Positions 1 through 6,512 are shown, numbered from the stretch's first letter. The stretch: 10,746 nucleotides of DNA from an uncultured Clostridia bacterium (GCA_944376785.1 CALWDV010000036.1:1-10746), one strand, 5' to 3'. The notes: generated by a model from the letters alone, not told the origin. Program-made: numbers and translations.

Positions 1-663
1 TTACCAGATGTTGCAGTTTTAGACCCCGAAGTTATTGAAACACTGCCACCAAAACTTGTTGCAACAACATCGCTTGACGCTTTAACACACGCAATAGAAT
101 CTTATTCCTGTTTGCAAAGAAATCCAATTAGTTCTGGTTTTGCAATAACAGCAATAAATTTAATAACCAAAAATTTGTTTTTGGCAATTAACAATCCTAA
201 AAAGGTTGATTACAAGTTAAATCTTTTAAACGCTTCAACTGTTGCTGGAATTAGTTTTTCAAATTCTATGGTTGGAATTGTTCATGCTATTGGTCATGCA
301 TTAGGAAGCTTTGGTGTTCCACACGGAAACGCAATGGCAATTTTACTTCCTGCTTGTTTAAAATTTAATTTGGACGTTATGCAAAATGTTTATGCAGAAC
401 TATTACTTCATTTTAAAGGACCAGAGTTTTATTCAACCACCATTGAAGATGAACGCTCAAATGCTTTTGTTAAAGAAGTTAAACAATTCATTGAAATGGC
501 AAGTAACTTAACAGGATTTAGTTTACACCTAAAAGATTATGGTGTTAATAAAAACGACTTTTTAAATATTGCAAACACTGCCATTAACGATGGTGCTTCG
601 ATAATAAACCCAAAACAATTTACAAAAGAAGATGTTGTTAAGATTTTAGAAGAATGTTTTTAA
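1..663 (+). CDS. Iron-containing alcohol dehydrogenase, 3' part (5' end outside window)
   Basis: The reading frame is open from base 1 to the TAA at 661-663, giving 220 C-terminal residues of a family usually about 380 long; the N-terminal NAD(P)-binding domain is missing. Family members are NAD(P)-dependent, metal-dependent oxidoreductases of alcohols and aldehydes. The visible part starts with the PD-x-AxLDPE and LPPKL segments typical of the family. It keeps the expected metal ligands: D26 and H30 of DALTHAIE, H95 of VHAIGHALG and H108 of PHGNAMAILLP (numbered from the first visible codon). This matches the Asp-His-His-His set of FucO-type enzymes, with one residue fewer between the last two histidines. 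A TTG at 112 is an internal leucine codon and not a start, because homology runs straight through it. Substrate cannot be told. Transcription should end at the hairpin at 732-763. Confidence 0.93.
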   Translation, partial: LPDVAVLDPEVIETLPPKLVATTSLDALTHAIESYSCLQRNPISSGFAITAINLITKNLFLAINNPKKVDYKLNLLNASTVAGISFSNSMVGIVHAIGHALGSFGVPHGNAMAILLPACLKFNLDVMQNVYAELLLHFKGPEFYSTTIEDERSNAFVKEVKQFIEMASNLTGFSLHLKDYGVNKNDFLNIANTAINDGASIINPKQFTKEDVVKILEECF

Positions 664-731
664 ATGTCACAAACTTTATAGTTTATGTCAAAAAGCATAA
701 TATAATAAAAGATAAATGTAGTATAAAAAAC

Positions 732-763
732 AAAAAAGCGAATTTTTAATAATTCGCTTTTTT
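732..763. terminator. Bidirectional intrinsic terminator between adh and gatB
   Basis: A perfect 13-bp stem (732-744 with 751-763) closes a 6-nt loop. It is followed by T's on the + strand and preceded by A-rich DNA that gives a U tract on the - strand. It can end both the dehydrogenase transcript (+) and the gatCAB transcript (-). Confidence 0.9.
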
Positions 764-782
764 TAGTTTTTAATCATATTAA

Positions 783-2192
783 TTATTTTTCTAATTCTGC
801 TTTAAGCATTTCATTAACTTTTTGTGGGTTTGCTTTACCCTTGCTATTTTTCATAACTTGACCAACTAAAAACCCTATTGCAGAAGTTTTACCAGATTTA
901 TAATCGGCAACAGATTGTGGGAAATTTGAAATTGCATCAAGCACAAGTTTTTTAATTTCATCATCGTTATTTAGTTGTTTTAATCCAAGTTCTTCAACCA
1001 AAGTTTTTGCATCTTTTCCTGTTTTCCACATTTCTTCAAAAACTTGTTTTCCAGCAGTTGTGCTAATTTCGTTGTTGTTAATCAAAATCAAAAGTTCAGC
1101 CATTCTGTTTGCTTCAATTTTGTTTTCTTCTTCCTTTAACTTTCTTAAAGTTTCGTTAATAATAAAGTTTGCAACAAGTTTTGGTTGGTTAACTTTTTCT
1201 AAAACTTCGTTAAAGTAATCACTAATTTCTTTGCTTTCGGTTAACAAACTTGCATCGTAATCACTAAGACCATAACCAACATATTCTGCCTTTAACTCGG
1301 TTGGCAATTTTGGAAGTTTGCTTTTAATTTTGTTAATTTCTTCATCAGAAATATAAACAGGCAACAAATCTGGATCTGGGAAATAGCGATAGTCCTGACT
1401 ATCTTCTTTGGAACGCATTGATTTTGTTTCGCCAATGCTATCGTCCCACCTTAATGTTTCTTGAATAATTTTGTGACCATCTTCAATTTCTTCAATTTGT
1501 CGTTTTTGTTCATAGTTAATTGCACGATAAACAGCTTTAAAACTGTTTAAGTTTTTCATTTCGGTTCTTGTTCCTAGCACTTCGCTTCCAGCTGGTTTAA
1601 CAGAAAGGTTAACATCGCATCTTAAACTACCTTCTTCCATTTTAACATCTGAAATACCTGTGTAAGCAATTGTGTTTTTTAATGTTTCTAAAAATGCAAC
1701 AGCTTCTTCGGCAGAAGTAATGTCGGGTTCTGTAACAATTTCAATAAGTGGCACACCACCACGGTTATAGTCAACAACGGTTCCACCAATTCCATCGTGA
1801 ATTAACTTTCCTGCATCTTCTTCCAAATGAATTCTGTTAAGGCGAATTTTCTTTGTTTTTCCGTTAACATTAATTTCAACATAGCCATTAACACAAAGTG
1901 GTTTTTCAAGTTGGCTAATTTGATATGCTTTGCTTAAATCTGGATAGAAATAATTTTTTCTTTCAAAAACAGTGTTGTTGTTAATTGAACAATTAAAAGC
2001 AAGTCCTGCCATTATGGCATATTCAACTGCTTTTTGGTTTAAAACAGGAAGTGCTCCTGGAAAACCTAAACAAACAGGACAACAGTTGGAGTTTGGTTGG
2101 TCACCAAAATTGTTTTTGCAACCACAAAAACATTTTGTTTGGGTTTTTAATTCGCAGTGAACTTCCAACCCAATAACAGTATCATATTTCAT
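783..2192 (-). CDS. gatB: Aspartyl/glutamyl-tRNA amidotransferase subunit B
   Basis: GatB is the tRNA-binding kinase subunit of GatCAB. It phosphorylates the side chain of Asp-tRNA(Asn) or Glu-tRNA(Gln) so that ammonia from GatA can amidate it, in the cytoplasm. The protein is 469 residues, the usual length. It begins MKYDTVIGLEVHCEL and has a cysteine cluster (C21, C23, C25, C37, C38, C41 in CFCGC...CCPVCLG) typical of zinc-bearing GatB. The YRYFPDPDLLP motif lies mid-protein, and a GatB/YqeY-type helical tail closes it with the conserved end region GFLVGQVMKNSKGKANP. A start 75 nt further upstream is open but lies inside gatA and lacks homology. ATG 2192 has AGGGAGGA (2201-2208) eight bases ahead, so it is preferred. 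Only one base separates it from the gatA stop, so translational coupling is likely. Confidence 0.97.
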   Translation of the reverse strand: MKYDTVIGLEVHCELKTQTKCFCGCKNNFGDQPNSNCCPVCLGFPGALPVLNQKAVEYAIMAGLAFNCSINNNTVFERKNYFYPDLSKAYQISQLEKPLCVNGYVEINVNGKTKKIRLNRIHLEEDAGKLIHDGIGGTVVDYNRGGVPLIEIVTEPDITSAEEAVAFLETLKNTIAYTGISDVKMEEGSLRCDVNLSVKPAGSEVLGTRTEMKNLNSFKAVYRAINYEQKRQIEEIEDGHKIIQETLRWDDSIGETKSMRSKEDSQDYRYFPDPDLLPVYISDEEINKIKSKLPKLPTELKAEYVGYGLSDYDASLLTESKEISDYFNEVLEKVNQPKLVANFIINETLRKLKEEENKIEANRMAELLILINNNEISTTAGKQVFEEMWKTGKDAKTLVEELGLKQLNNDDEIKKLVLDAISNFPQSVADYKSGKTSAIGFLVGQVMKNSKGKANPQKVNEMLKAELEK

Positions 2193-2193
2193 A

Positions 2194-3633
2194 CTATTTT
2201 TCCTCCCTTGAACTATCATAAACATCGGCAACATTAAACAATGTTTTTTCACTAAATTTTTTACCAATTAATTGCATTCCAATTGGAAGACCCTTTGAAT
2301 CCACACCACAAGGTACGCTTATGGCAGGAAGTTCGGCAATATTGACAGGAACTGTGTAAACATCAGACAAATACATTGAAAGTGGATTGTTTGATTTTTC
2401 ACCAATTTTAAATGCAGTGCTTGGACTTGTTGGTGTTAACAACACGTCGCATTTTTCAAAAACTTCGTTAAATTCTTCAACCAATTTTCTTTGAACTTTT
2501 TTTGCTTTTTTGTAATATGCATCATAGTAACCACTAGACAAAACATAGTTTCCAAGCATTATTCTTCTTTTAACTTCTTTACCAAAACCTTGCGAACGAT
2601 TTTTTAAATATAAATCGTTTATGTTTTTTGCATCGCTAACACTAACACCATATTTAACACCATCAAAACGTGACAAGTTACTTGCTGCTTCGGCTGAACT
2701 AAGAACATAGTAACAAGCAAGTGCACTTAAAACAAATGGCATACTTAGTTCAACAATTTCTGCACCTTTACTTTCATAAAAATCTTTAACTTTTAAAATT
2801 GCATTTTTAACTTCTTCGTTTAGCCCTTCACCAAAGAACTCTTTAACAATTCCAATTTTAATTCCTTTAACGTTACCTTTAAAAGATTGCATATAATCTT
2901 CTTTAATGTGTTTAGAACTGGTTTCTTCTTTTTCATCATATCCACTTAAAACATTTAACATTAAAGCACTATCTTTAACAGTTTTTGTTAATGGACCTGC
3001 CTGGTCTAGTGAACTAGCAAAAGCAACAATGCCATAACGAGAAACTAAACCATAGGTTGGTTTTAACCCAACAACACCACACAAACTTGCAGGTTGACGA
3101 ACACTGCCGCCTGTGTCGGTTCCAACACTGGCAAAACCAAGGTTTGCTGCAACTGCACAAGCCGAACCACCACTGCTTCCACCTGAAACATACTCTGTGT
3201 TGTGTGGGTTTGGAGTTGTGAAAAATGCAGAGTTTTCTGTGGAAGAACCCATTGCAAATTCGTCCATGTTGTTTTTACCAACAATAACAGCATAATTTTT
3301 TTCTAGGTTTTCAATAATGGTTGCACTATATGGAGCAACAAAGTTACTTAAAAATTTACTGGAACAAGTTGTTTTTAAACCTTTTATGTTAATGTTATCT
3401 TTAATGGTTATTGGAATTCCTGCTAAAAGTGGAAGTTCTTTGTTTTCGCTAAACAATTTATCAACTTCTTTTGCTTTGTTTAAAGCATATTCTTCACACA
3501 CAAAATTTAAAGCGTGTAGGTTTTCTTTTTGTTTAATGTTTTCTAAAACTTGTTTTGTTAACTCTTCACTTGTAACTTTTTTTTCTCGCAATAGTTTTGC
3601 AACTTCTAAAATGCTTAATTTTGTATAATCCAT
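2194..3633 (-). CDS. gatA: Aspartyl/glutamyl-tRNA amidotransferase subunit A
   Basis: GatA is the amidase subunit that frees ammonia from glutamine (or asparagine) for transfer to mischarged tRNA bound on GatB. The protein is 479 residues, normal for the family. The amidase-signature triad is complete: K78 in PITIKDN, cis-S153 in GGSSGGS and nucleophile S177 in DTGGSVRQP, followed by GLKPTYGLVSRYG and ASSLDQAGP. The start ATG has AGGAG (3641-3645) seven bases upstream, in the 12-nt gap after gatC. The stop is TAG, the only non-TAA stop seen in the window. The gatB SD lies within its last codons, consistent with one polycistronic mRNA, gatC-gatA-gatB. Confidence 0.98.
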   Translation of the reverse strand: MDYTKLSILEVAKLLREKKVTSEELTKQVLENIKQKENLHALNFVCEEYALNKAKEVDKLFSENKELPLLAGIPITIKDNINIKGLKTTCSSKFLSNFVAPYSATIIENLEKNYAVIVGKNNMDEFAMGSSTENSAFFTTPNPHNTEYVSGGSSGGSACAVAANLGFASVGTDTGGSVRQPASLCGVVGLKPTYGLVSRYGIVAFASSLDQAGPLTKTVKDSALMLNVLSGYDEKEETSSKHIKEDYMQSFKGNVKGIKIGIVKEFFGEGLNEEVKNAILKVKDFYESKGAEIVELSMPFVLSALACYYVLSSAEAASNLSRFDGVKYGVSVSDAKNINDLYLKNRSQGFGKEVKRRIMLGNYVLSSGYYDAYYKKAKKVQRKLVEEFNEVFEKCDVLLTPTSPSTAFKIGEKSNNPLSMYLSDVYTVPVNIAELPAISVPCGVDSKGLPIGMQLIGKKFSEKTLFNVADVYDSSREEK

Positions 3634-3645
3634 TTTAAACTCCTT

Positions 3646-3927
3646 TTATTCCACAACTTGTGGCACACTGAATCCACCATTTTGTTTTTTTGGTGCGTTT
3701 AAAATTGCATCTTGTTGTGATAAAGAATTTTTTACTTCATCTTTTCTTAATTCACTAAGTTTAATTTTAACATCATCTTCTTTAACATTTGATGTGTCAA
3801 CTTTTTCAAGTGTGTTAACATATTCCACAATTGAATCCATGTCTTTAACAAAATTTTCAATTTCTTCATCTGTGAATTCTAGTTTAGAAAGTTTTGCAAC
3901 ATGTCTAACATCTTTTTCTGTAATCAT
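3646..3927 (-). CDS. gatC: Aspartyl/glutamyl-tRNA amidotransferase subunit C
   Basis: GatC is the small subunit that wraps around the GatA-GatB interface and stabilises the amidotransferase. The protein is 93 residues, the usual size. It begins MITEKDVRHVAKLSKLEFTD, the family's N-terminal pattern, continues with a mid-region MDSIVEYVNTLEKVDT, and has a C-terminal tail with LRKDEV and a NAPKKQNGGFSVPQVVE ending typical of GatC. The start is supported by AAGGAG at 3933-3938. It is the first gene of the operon, 111 nt downstream of a terminator in its own leader (4028-4077), so its expression probably depends on read-through of that terminator or on a weak proximal promoter. Confidence 0.96.
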   Translation of the reverse strand: MITEKDVRHVAKLSKLEFTDEEIENFVKDMDSIVEYVNTLEKVDTSNVKEDDVKIKLSELRKDEVKNSLSQQDAILNAPKKQNGGFSVPQVVE

Positions 3928-3972
3928 GGTTACTCCTTAAATTTTAGTTTTATTAAACAAATTTCATTTTTT

Positions 3973-4001
3973 AATTTAGCATAGTAAAAATTTTGTGTCT
4001 A
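3973..4001 (-). promoter_or_regulatory. Possible weak gatC-proximal promoter
   Basis: On the - strand TAGACA (3996-4001) is followed after 17 bases by TAAATT (3973-3978), a 9/12 match to the sigma-A consensus. In such AT-rich DNA this could arise by chance. If active it would bypass the leader terminator and give basal gatCAB expression. Confidence 0.25.
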
Positions 4002-4027
4002 TTATTAATAATTTTAATTGCCATATT

Positions 4028-4077
4028 AAAATAAAAAAATAACACTTAATTCAGGTTTTCCTTTAATTAAGTGTTAT
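4028..4077 (-). terminator. Intrinsic terminator in the gatCAB leader (attenuator)
   Basis: A perfect 13-bp stem (4065-4077 with 4039-4051) has a 13-nt loop (4052-4064). On the - strand it runs directly into a U tract (six T's at 4033-4038, one A, then four more T's). The U tract exists only in the - direction, so the element acts on transcripts heading for gatC. The permease gene upstream already has its own terminator (4240-4273), so this one must serve a transcript that starts between them. Its place between a short translated ORF and gatC is that of an attenuator. Confidence 0.85.
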
Positions 4078-4114
4078 GTTTAAATTCTCAAAAAAAAGCA
4101 AACCCATTAATTAA
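4046..4114 (-). promoter_or_regulatory. Candidate antiterminator pairing in the gatCAB leader
   Basis: The segment 4094-4106 can pair with the complete terminator loop 4052-4064: 12 of 13 positions including three G-U pairs, with one G/A mismatch at 4099/4059. The adjoining segment 4109-4114 can pair with 4046-4051, which is part of the terminator 3' arm, leaving a two-base bulge at 4107-4108. This pairing cannot coexist with the terminator stem. Its 5' strand begins at the leader-ORF stop codon (4111-4113). A ribosome waiting at that stop would cover it, while a ribosome stalled in the Asn codons would leave it free. Pairing was found by eye; no energy was computed. Confidence 0.5.
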
Positions 4115-4161
4115 TGTGTTAAAACGTTATTATTATTGTTATTATTAACAACATAAAACAT
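4111..4161 (-). CDS. Asn-rich 16-residue leader peptide of gatCAB
   Basis: A short ORF reads M-F-Y-V-V, then seven consecutive asparagines (codons 6-12, at 4126-4146, five AAT and two AAC), then V-L-T-H and TAA. It has a credible ribosome binding site, AAGGAAAGG at 4170-4178, whose last AAAGG lies eight bases before ATG, and a promoter starting about 27 bases further up. It is followed by an intrinsic terminator and then gatCAB. The peptide is too short for an enzyme or folded protein. I infer that its translation is what matters: the seven Asn codons test the supply of Asn-tRNA(Asn), the product of GatCAB. Leader peptides rich in the regulated amino acid are well known for trp, his, leu and ilv operons. 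I do not know of one described for gatCAB. The alternative is a chance AAT/AAC microsatellite. Confidence 0.7.
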   Translation of the reverse strand: MFYVVNNNNNNNVLTH

Positions 4162-4194
4162 TTGTTTTGCCTTTCCTTTTGTTTAACTATTAAC

Positions 4195-4223
4195 ATAATA
4201 ACATCAATTTTAAAAAAAATCAA
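4195..4223 (-). promoter_or_regulatory. Promoter of the gatCAB leader transcript
   Basis: On the - strand TTGATT (-35, 4218-4223) and TATTAT (-10, 4195-4200) are separated by exactly 17 bases. The start of transcription is expected near 4188, about 27 nt before the leader-peptide ATG. It lies just past the terminator of the permease gene, so the leader and gatCAB form an independent unit. Confidence 0.55.
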
Positions 4224-4239
4224 TGCTATTAAAAAAATT

Positions 4240-4273
4240 ATTAAATAAAAAAAACAGAGTGTTTAACTCTGTT
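4240..4273 (-). terminator. Intrinsic terminator of the permease gene
   Basis: An 8-bp stem (4266-4273 with 4253-4260) and 5-nt loop are followed on the - strand by eight T's and further T-rich DNA. The stem overlaps the TAA stop of the permease gene at 4272-4274, leaving essentially no 3' untranslated region. Confidence 0.8.
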
Positions 4274-5165
4274 AAATTACCATTTCAATTAAAGTTATAA
4301 CATAACCAATTAAAACAGAAGATAAATACATTATTCCAACCACAGTTAAGTTTTGTTTAATGTTTTTGTTTTCTTTAAATAGCACAGCCATTCCAATTCC
4401 TGCATTAACACACAAACCTGCAACAGCCGAGCCAAACGAAATTCCATTAAGTAACAATAATTGTGTTATTAAAACTGAACTTGCACAGTTTGGAATTAAT
4501 CCAACCAAAGGAACAATTAATGGTTGCAACCATGTTACACTTTGCATAAAGTTAACCACATTTTCTTCGCCAACATAGAAAATAACAGTTCCTAACACAA
4601 AGTTAACAACAAAAATATATGCTAAAATTTTTAAACTATGAATTAATGGATGAATAAAAAATTGATGAATTGTGCTTCTTTTTTCTTCAACATGGTGGCC
4701 ACAACAACCACTAATGTGTTCATTGATTGCTTCTTCTGGTGGTATTATTTCAACATTTAATTTCTTTTTATTAATTAAGTTGCCAATTAAATCAACACCA
4801 TATCCAATAATTAAAGCATAAACAAATTTAATTGCTAAAATTGGGAAAATTAAATAGGCCTGACTTGGATTTGACAATATAATTGGAATTGCCTCGTCAC
4901 TGGTAGCAATAAAAATTGCCAACATTGTTCCCATTTTAATATATTTTTTTGCATACAAATCACTTGCAACAACAGAAAAACCACATTGTGGTATTAACCC
5001 CAACGCTGCCCCAACAACGGTTGCATATTTCCCGTTTGTGTATTTAATAAATTTTTGTGATGTGCTAACTTTTTCTTCTACTACTTCAATTACAATATAA
5101 AGTAAAATTAAAAATGGAAATACTTTTAAGGAATCCAAAAAAGCATCTAATAAAACATCCCACAT
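4272..5165 (-). CDS. ArsP_2-type putative heavy-metal/manganese permease
   Basis: This 297-residue inner-membrane protein has two homologous halves. Each half carries a signature loop, GLIPQCGFSV (56-65) and GLIPNCASSV (222-231), with long hydrophobic segments on both sides. This is the pattern of the putative 10-TM metal exporter family (ArsP_2, annotated either as arsenic efflux protein or putative manganese transporter). Between the halves, residues 150-158 read HISGCCGHH, a Cys/His cluster suited to metal binding in a cytoplasmic or exposed loop. The family role is efflux of a metal or metalloid; the ion cannot be told from sequence. The start is odd: the only good SD, AGGGAG at 5181-5186, lies 15 bases before the ATG, much further than for its neighbours. 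No better start codon lies between, and homology supports this ATG. A promoter and a dyad lie upstream. Confidence 0.8.
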   Translation of the reverse strand: MWDVLLDAFLDSLKVFPFLILLYIVIEVVEEKVSTSQKFIKYTNGKYATVVGAALGLIPQCGFSVVASDLYAKKYIKMGTMLAIFIATSDEAIPIILSNPSQAYLIFPILAIKFVYALIIGYGVDLIGNLINKKKLNVEIIPPEEAINEHISGCCGHHVEEKRSTIHQFFIHPLIHSLKILAYIFVVNFVLGTVIFYVGEENVVNFMQSVTWLQPLIVPLVGLIPNCASSVLITQLLLLNGISFGSAVAGLCVNAGIGMAVLFKENKNIKQNLTVVGIMYLSSVLIGYVITLIEMVI

Positions 5166-5207
5166 AAAAACTTTAATTATCTCCCTTACTCTTATTCAAT
5201 TAAATTT

Positions 5208-5235
5208 ATAATAACTTTTTAATTTTGCAAAGCAA
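5208..5235 (-). promoter_or_regulatory. Possible promoter of the permease gene
   Basis: On the - strand TTGCTT (5230-5235) and TATTAT (5208-5213; an overlapping TATAAA is also present) are 16 bases apart. The expected transcript starts near 5201, giving an untranslated leader of about 35 nt. Confidence 0.35.
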
Positions 5236-5253
5236 ATTTATCACATTATCCAA

Positions 5254-5271
5254 ATTTTGTAAATACAAAAT
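5254..5271. promoter_or_regulatory. Perfect dyad between divergent genes, candidate operator
   Basis: ATTTTGTA-AA-TACAAAAT is a perfect inverted repeat with 8-bp arms and a 2-bp centre. It lies between the divergent permease (-) and small membrane protein (+) genes, about 19 bp upstream of the proposed permease -35 and about 65 bp upstream of the + strand SD. Such dyads are typical homodimer repressor sites. I do not recognise the exact consensus, and A/T richness makes chance palindromes easier. Confidence 0.35.
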
Positions 5272-5335
5272 TATTATATTTTACATATTTTTTTTAAATT
5301 ACCACAAACTAATAAAAAAATAAAAGGGGGACAAT

Positions 5336-5767
5336 ATGGACGCATCAAACAAAAAAATGCTTATTAACATTGCCTATGTTGGAACAATTTTACTAACCAT
5401 TGCTTTTAGTGTTTTGTTTATGGTGGCAATGACTTTAAAAGGTGTGGCAACATATCAACAAGTTATTTACTATATTTGGGCAATTTTATTAATTTTAACA
5501 ATGGTTTTAGATGTTATGGCAAATAAGTCAGGTAATTTAAAATATATTGTTGGATTAATTATTTCTGGACTTGCTTTTTTATGTTTAGTTGTTGGTATTA
5601 TTGTTTTTGCTGGTATGAACGTTAATGGGTCAATCCCATATTTTGCAGGTGAAAAATTTGCAATAGTTATTGCATTTAGCGTTGCATTAACAATTTTATC
5701 AATAGTTGCTTTTTGCGTTGGTCAAAAAATGATTGAAATTAAACAATCAATTAAAAAATCAAAATAA
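5336..5767 (+). CDS. Small four-helix membrane protein, unknown function
   Basis: I do not recognise this 143-residue protein. It has four clear hydrophobic segments, about residues 10-32, 43-61, 70-93 and 108-130, with a short charged N-terminus and a basic cytoplasmic-looking tail (KQSIKKSK). A polar stretch with NVNGS and YFAGEKF lies between helices 3 and 4. There is no signal peptide and no catalytic motif. The start is well supported by AAAAGGGGG ending five bases before ATG. It stands alone, with its own terminator at 5791-5818, and is divergent from the metal permease across a 170-bp gap that holds a dyad. A shared regulator is possible but unproven. Confidence 0.8.
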   Translation: MDASNKKMLINIAYVGTILLTIAFSVLFMVAMTLKGVATYQQVIYYIWAILLILTMVLDVMANKSGNLKYIVGLIISGLAFLCLVVGIIVFAGMNVNGSIPYFAGEKFAIVIAFSVALTILSIVAFCVGQKMIEIKQSIKKSK

Positions 5768-5790
5768 TAAAAAGCAAAGAATATGATTAA

Positions 5791-5818
5791 AAAAAACGGT
5801 TATTAAAACCGTTTTTTT
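5791..5818 (+). terminator. Intrinsic terminator of the small membrane protein gene
   Basis: An 11-bp stem (5791-5801 with 5807-5817), with the core ACGGTT/AACCGT and a 5-nt loop, ends in a run of seven T's. A-rich DNA before the stem could allow some function in the other direction, but no - strand gene runs into it. Confidence 0.88.
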
Positions 5819-5852
5819 GTTTGATTATATATTTATTTTTTTTAAGCAATTT

Positions 5853-5866
5853 GATATAATTATAAT
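5853..5866 (+). promoter_or_regulatory. Extended -10 promoter directly abutting queH
   Basis: TG-A-TATAAT (5853-5860) is a perfect extended -10 element. A second TATAAT (5861-5866) touches the ATG at 5867. The usual six-base discriminator would place the transcription start on the A of the queH start codon. The -35 region (TTTATT at 5832-5837) is weak, which extended -10 promoters tolerate. Confidence 0.5.
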
Positions 5867-6502
5867 ATGATTAACATTAACTATAATTTAGAAATGGAAA
5901 ATTTAATAAAAGATTTTAAAGGTGATAAAAAACTGCTTTTGCATTGTTGTTGTGGACCATGTTCAACAGCAGTAATAACTAGGTTAAAAAACTTTTTTAA
6001 TGTTACTGTTTACTACTATAACCCTTGCATTCACCCACAAGAAGAGTTTGAAAAACGTCGTGACGAACAAATTAAATTTATTAACGAACTTAACAAAACC
6101 GAAAAACGACACATTAAAGTTATTGTTCCAACATACAACACTAAAACCTATTTTGATGCAGTTTCAAAAGTTGAAAACTATGAAACATTACCAGAAGGCA
6201 AAGAGCGTTGTTATGCTTGTTACGAAGAACGTTTAAAACAAACTGCAATTTTTGCCAAAGAAAATGGCTATGAATTTTTTGGAACAACACTTTCTGTTAG
6301 CCCATATAAACATTCAAATTGGTTAAACGAAATTGGTTTAAGATTAGAAAAAGAAATTGGCGTTAAGTTTTTAGTTGCCGATTTTAAGAAAAAAGATGGA
6401 TATAAACTAAGCCAAGAATTAAGCAAAAAATATAATTTATACAGGCAAAACTATTGTGGTTGCGTTTATTCTTTAAAAAATTCAAATTGTAAAAATGAAT
6501 AA
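5867..6502 (+). CDS. queH: Epoxyqueuosine reductase QueH
   Basis: QueH (former DUF208) carries out the last step of queuosine synthesis, reducing epoxyqueuosine at tRNA position 34 to queuosine with an iron-sulfur centre. It is unrelated to the cobalamin-dependent QueG. The 211 residues include the family's cysteine motifs: HCCCGPC (H26, C27-C29, C32), YYYNPCIHP (C54), RCYACYEERL (C115, C118) and YCGCVYS (C197, C199), plus GTTLSVSPYKH at 139-149. Length is normal. No SD precedes ATG 5867, nor the only nearby alternative ATG at 5894; the region upstream is a promoter, so the mRNA may be leaderless. No other queuosine genes and no preQ1 riboswitch are visible here. Confidence 0.95.
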   Translation: MININYNLEMENLIKDFKGDKKLLLHCCCGPCSTAVITRLKNFFNVTVYYYNPCIHPQEEFEKRRDEQIKFINELNKTEKRHIKVIVPTYNTKTYFDAVSKVENYETLPEGKERCYACYEERLKQTAIFAKENGYEFFGTTLSVSPYKHSNWLNEIGLRLEKEIGVKFLVADFKKKDGYKLSQELSKKYNLYRQNYCGCVYSLKNSNCKNE

Positions 6503-6512
6503 AAATCAAAAT

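Noticed and set aside
661..765. Small RNA from the TATAAT at 701-706 to the terminator at 732-763
   Set aside because: No -35 or extended -10 accompanies the hexamer, and the product would be only about 50 nt, mostly the terminator hairpin.
2193..2267. Longer gatB starting at 2267
   Set aside because: The extra 25 residues overlap gatA, lack GatB homology, and the SD clearly points to 2192.
3063..3628. Open frames on both strands across gatA, and similar ones inside gatB, queH and the phosphatase
   Set aside because: They lie wholly within conserved genes, have low-complexity translations and no SD; they are shadows of the real frames.
4111..4161. Asn run as a mere AAT/AAC microsatellite
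   Set aside because: Possible in AT-rich DNA, but the repeat is in frame with an ATG with a well-spaced SD, has a promoter at the right distance, and lies before a terminator and the very genes that make Asn-tRNA. The combination is hard to dismiss, though not proven.
3928..4225. T-box riboswitch upstream of gatCAB
   Set aside because: T-boxes control many tRNA-charging genes in Firmicutes, but no GGUGG/ACCGCG T-box core is present, and the leader from about 4188 to the terminator (about 150 nt) is filled by the short ORF and a simple hairpin.
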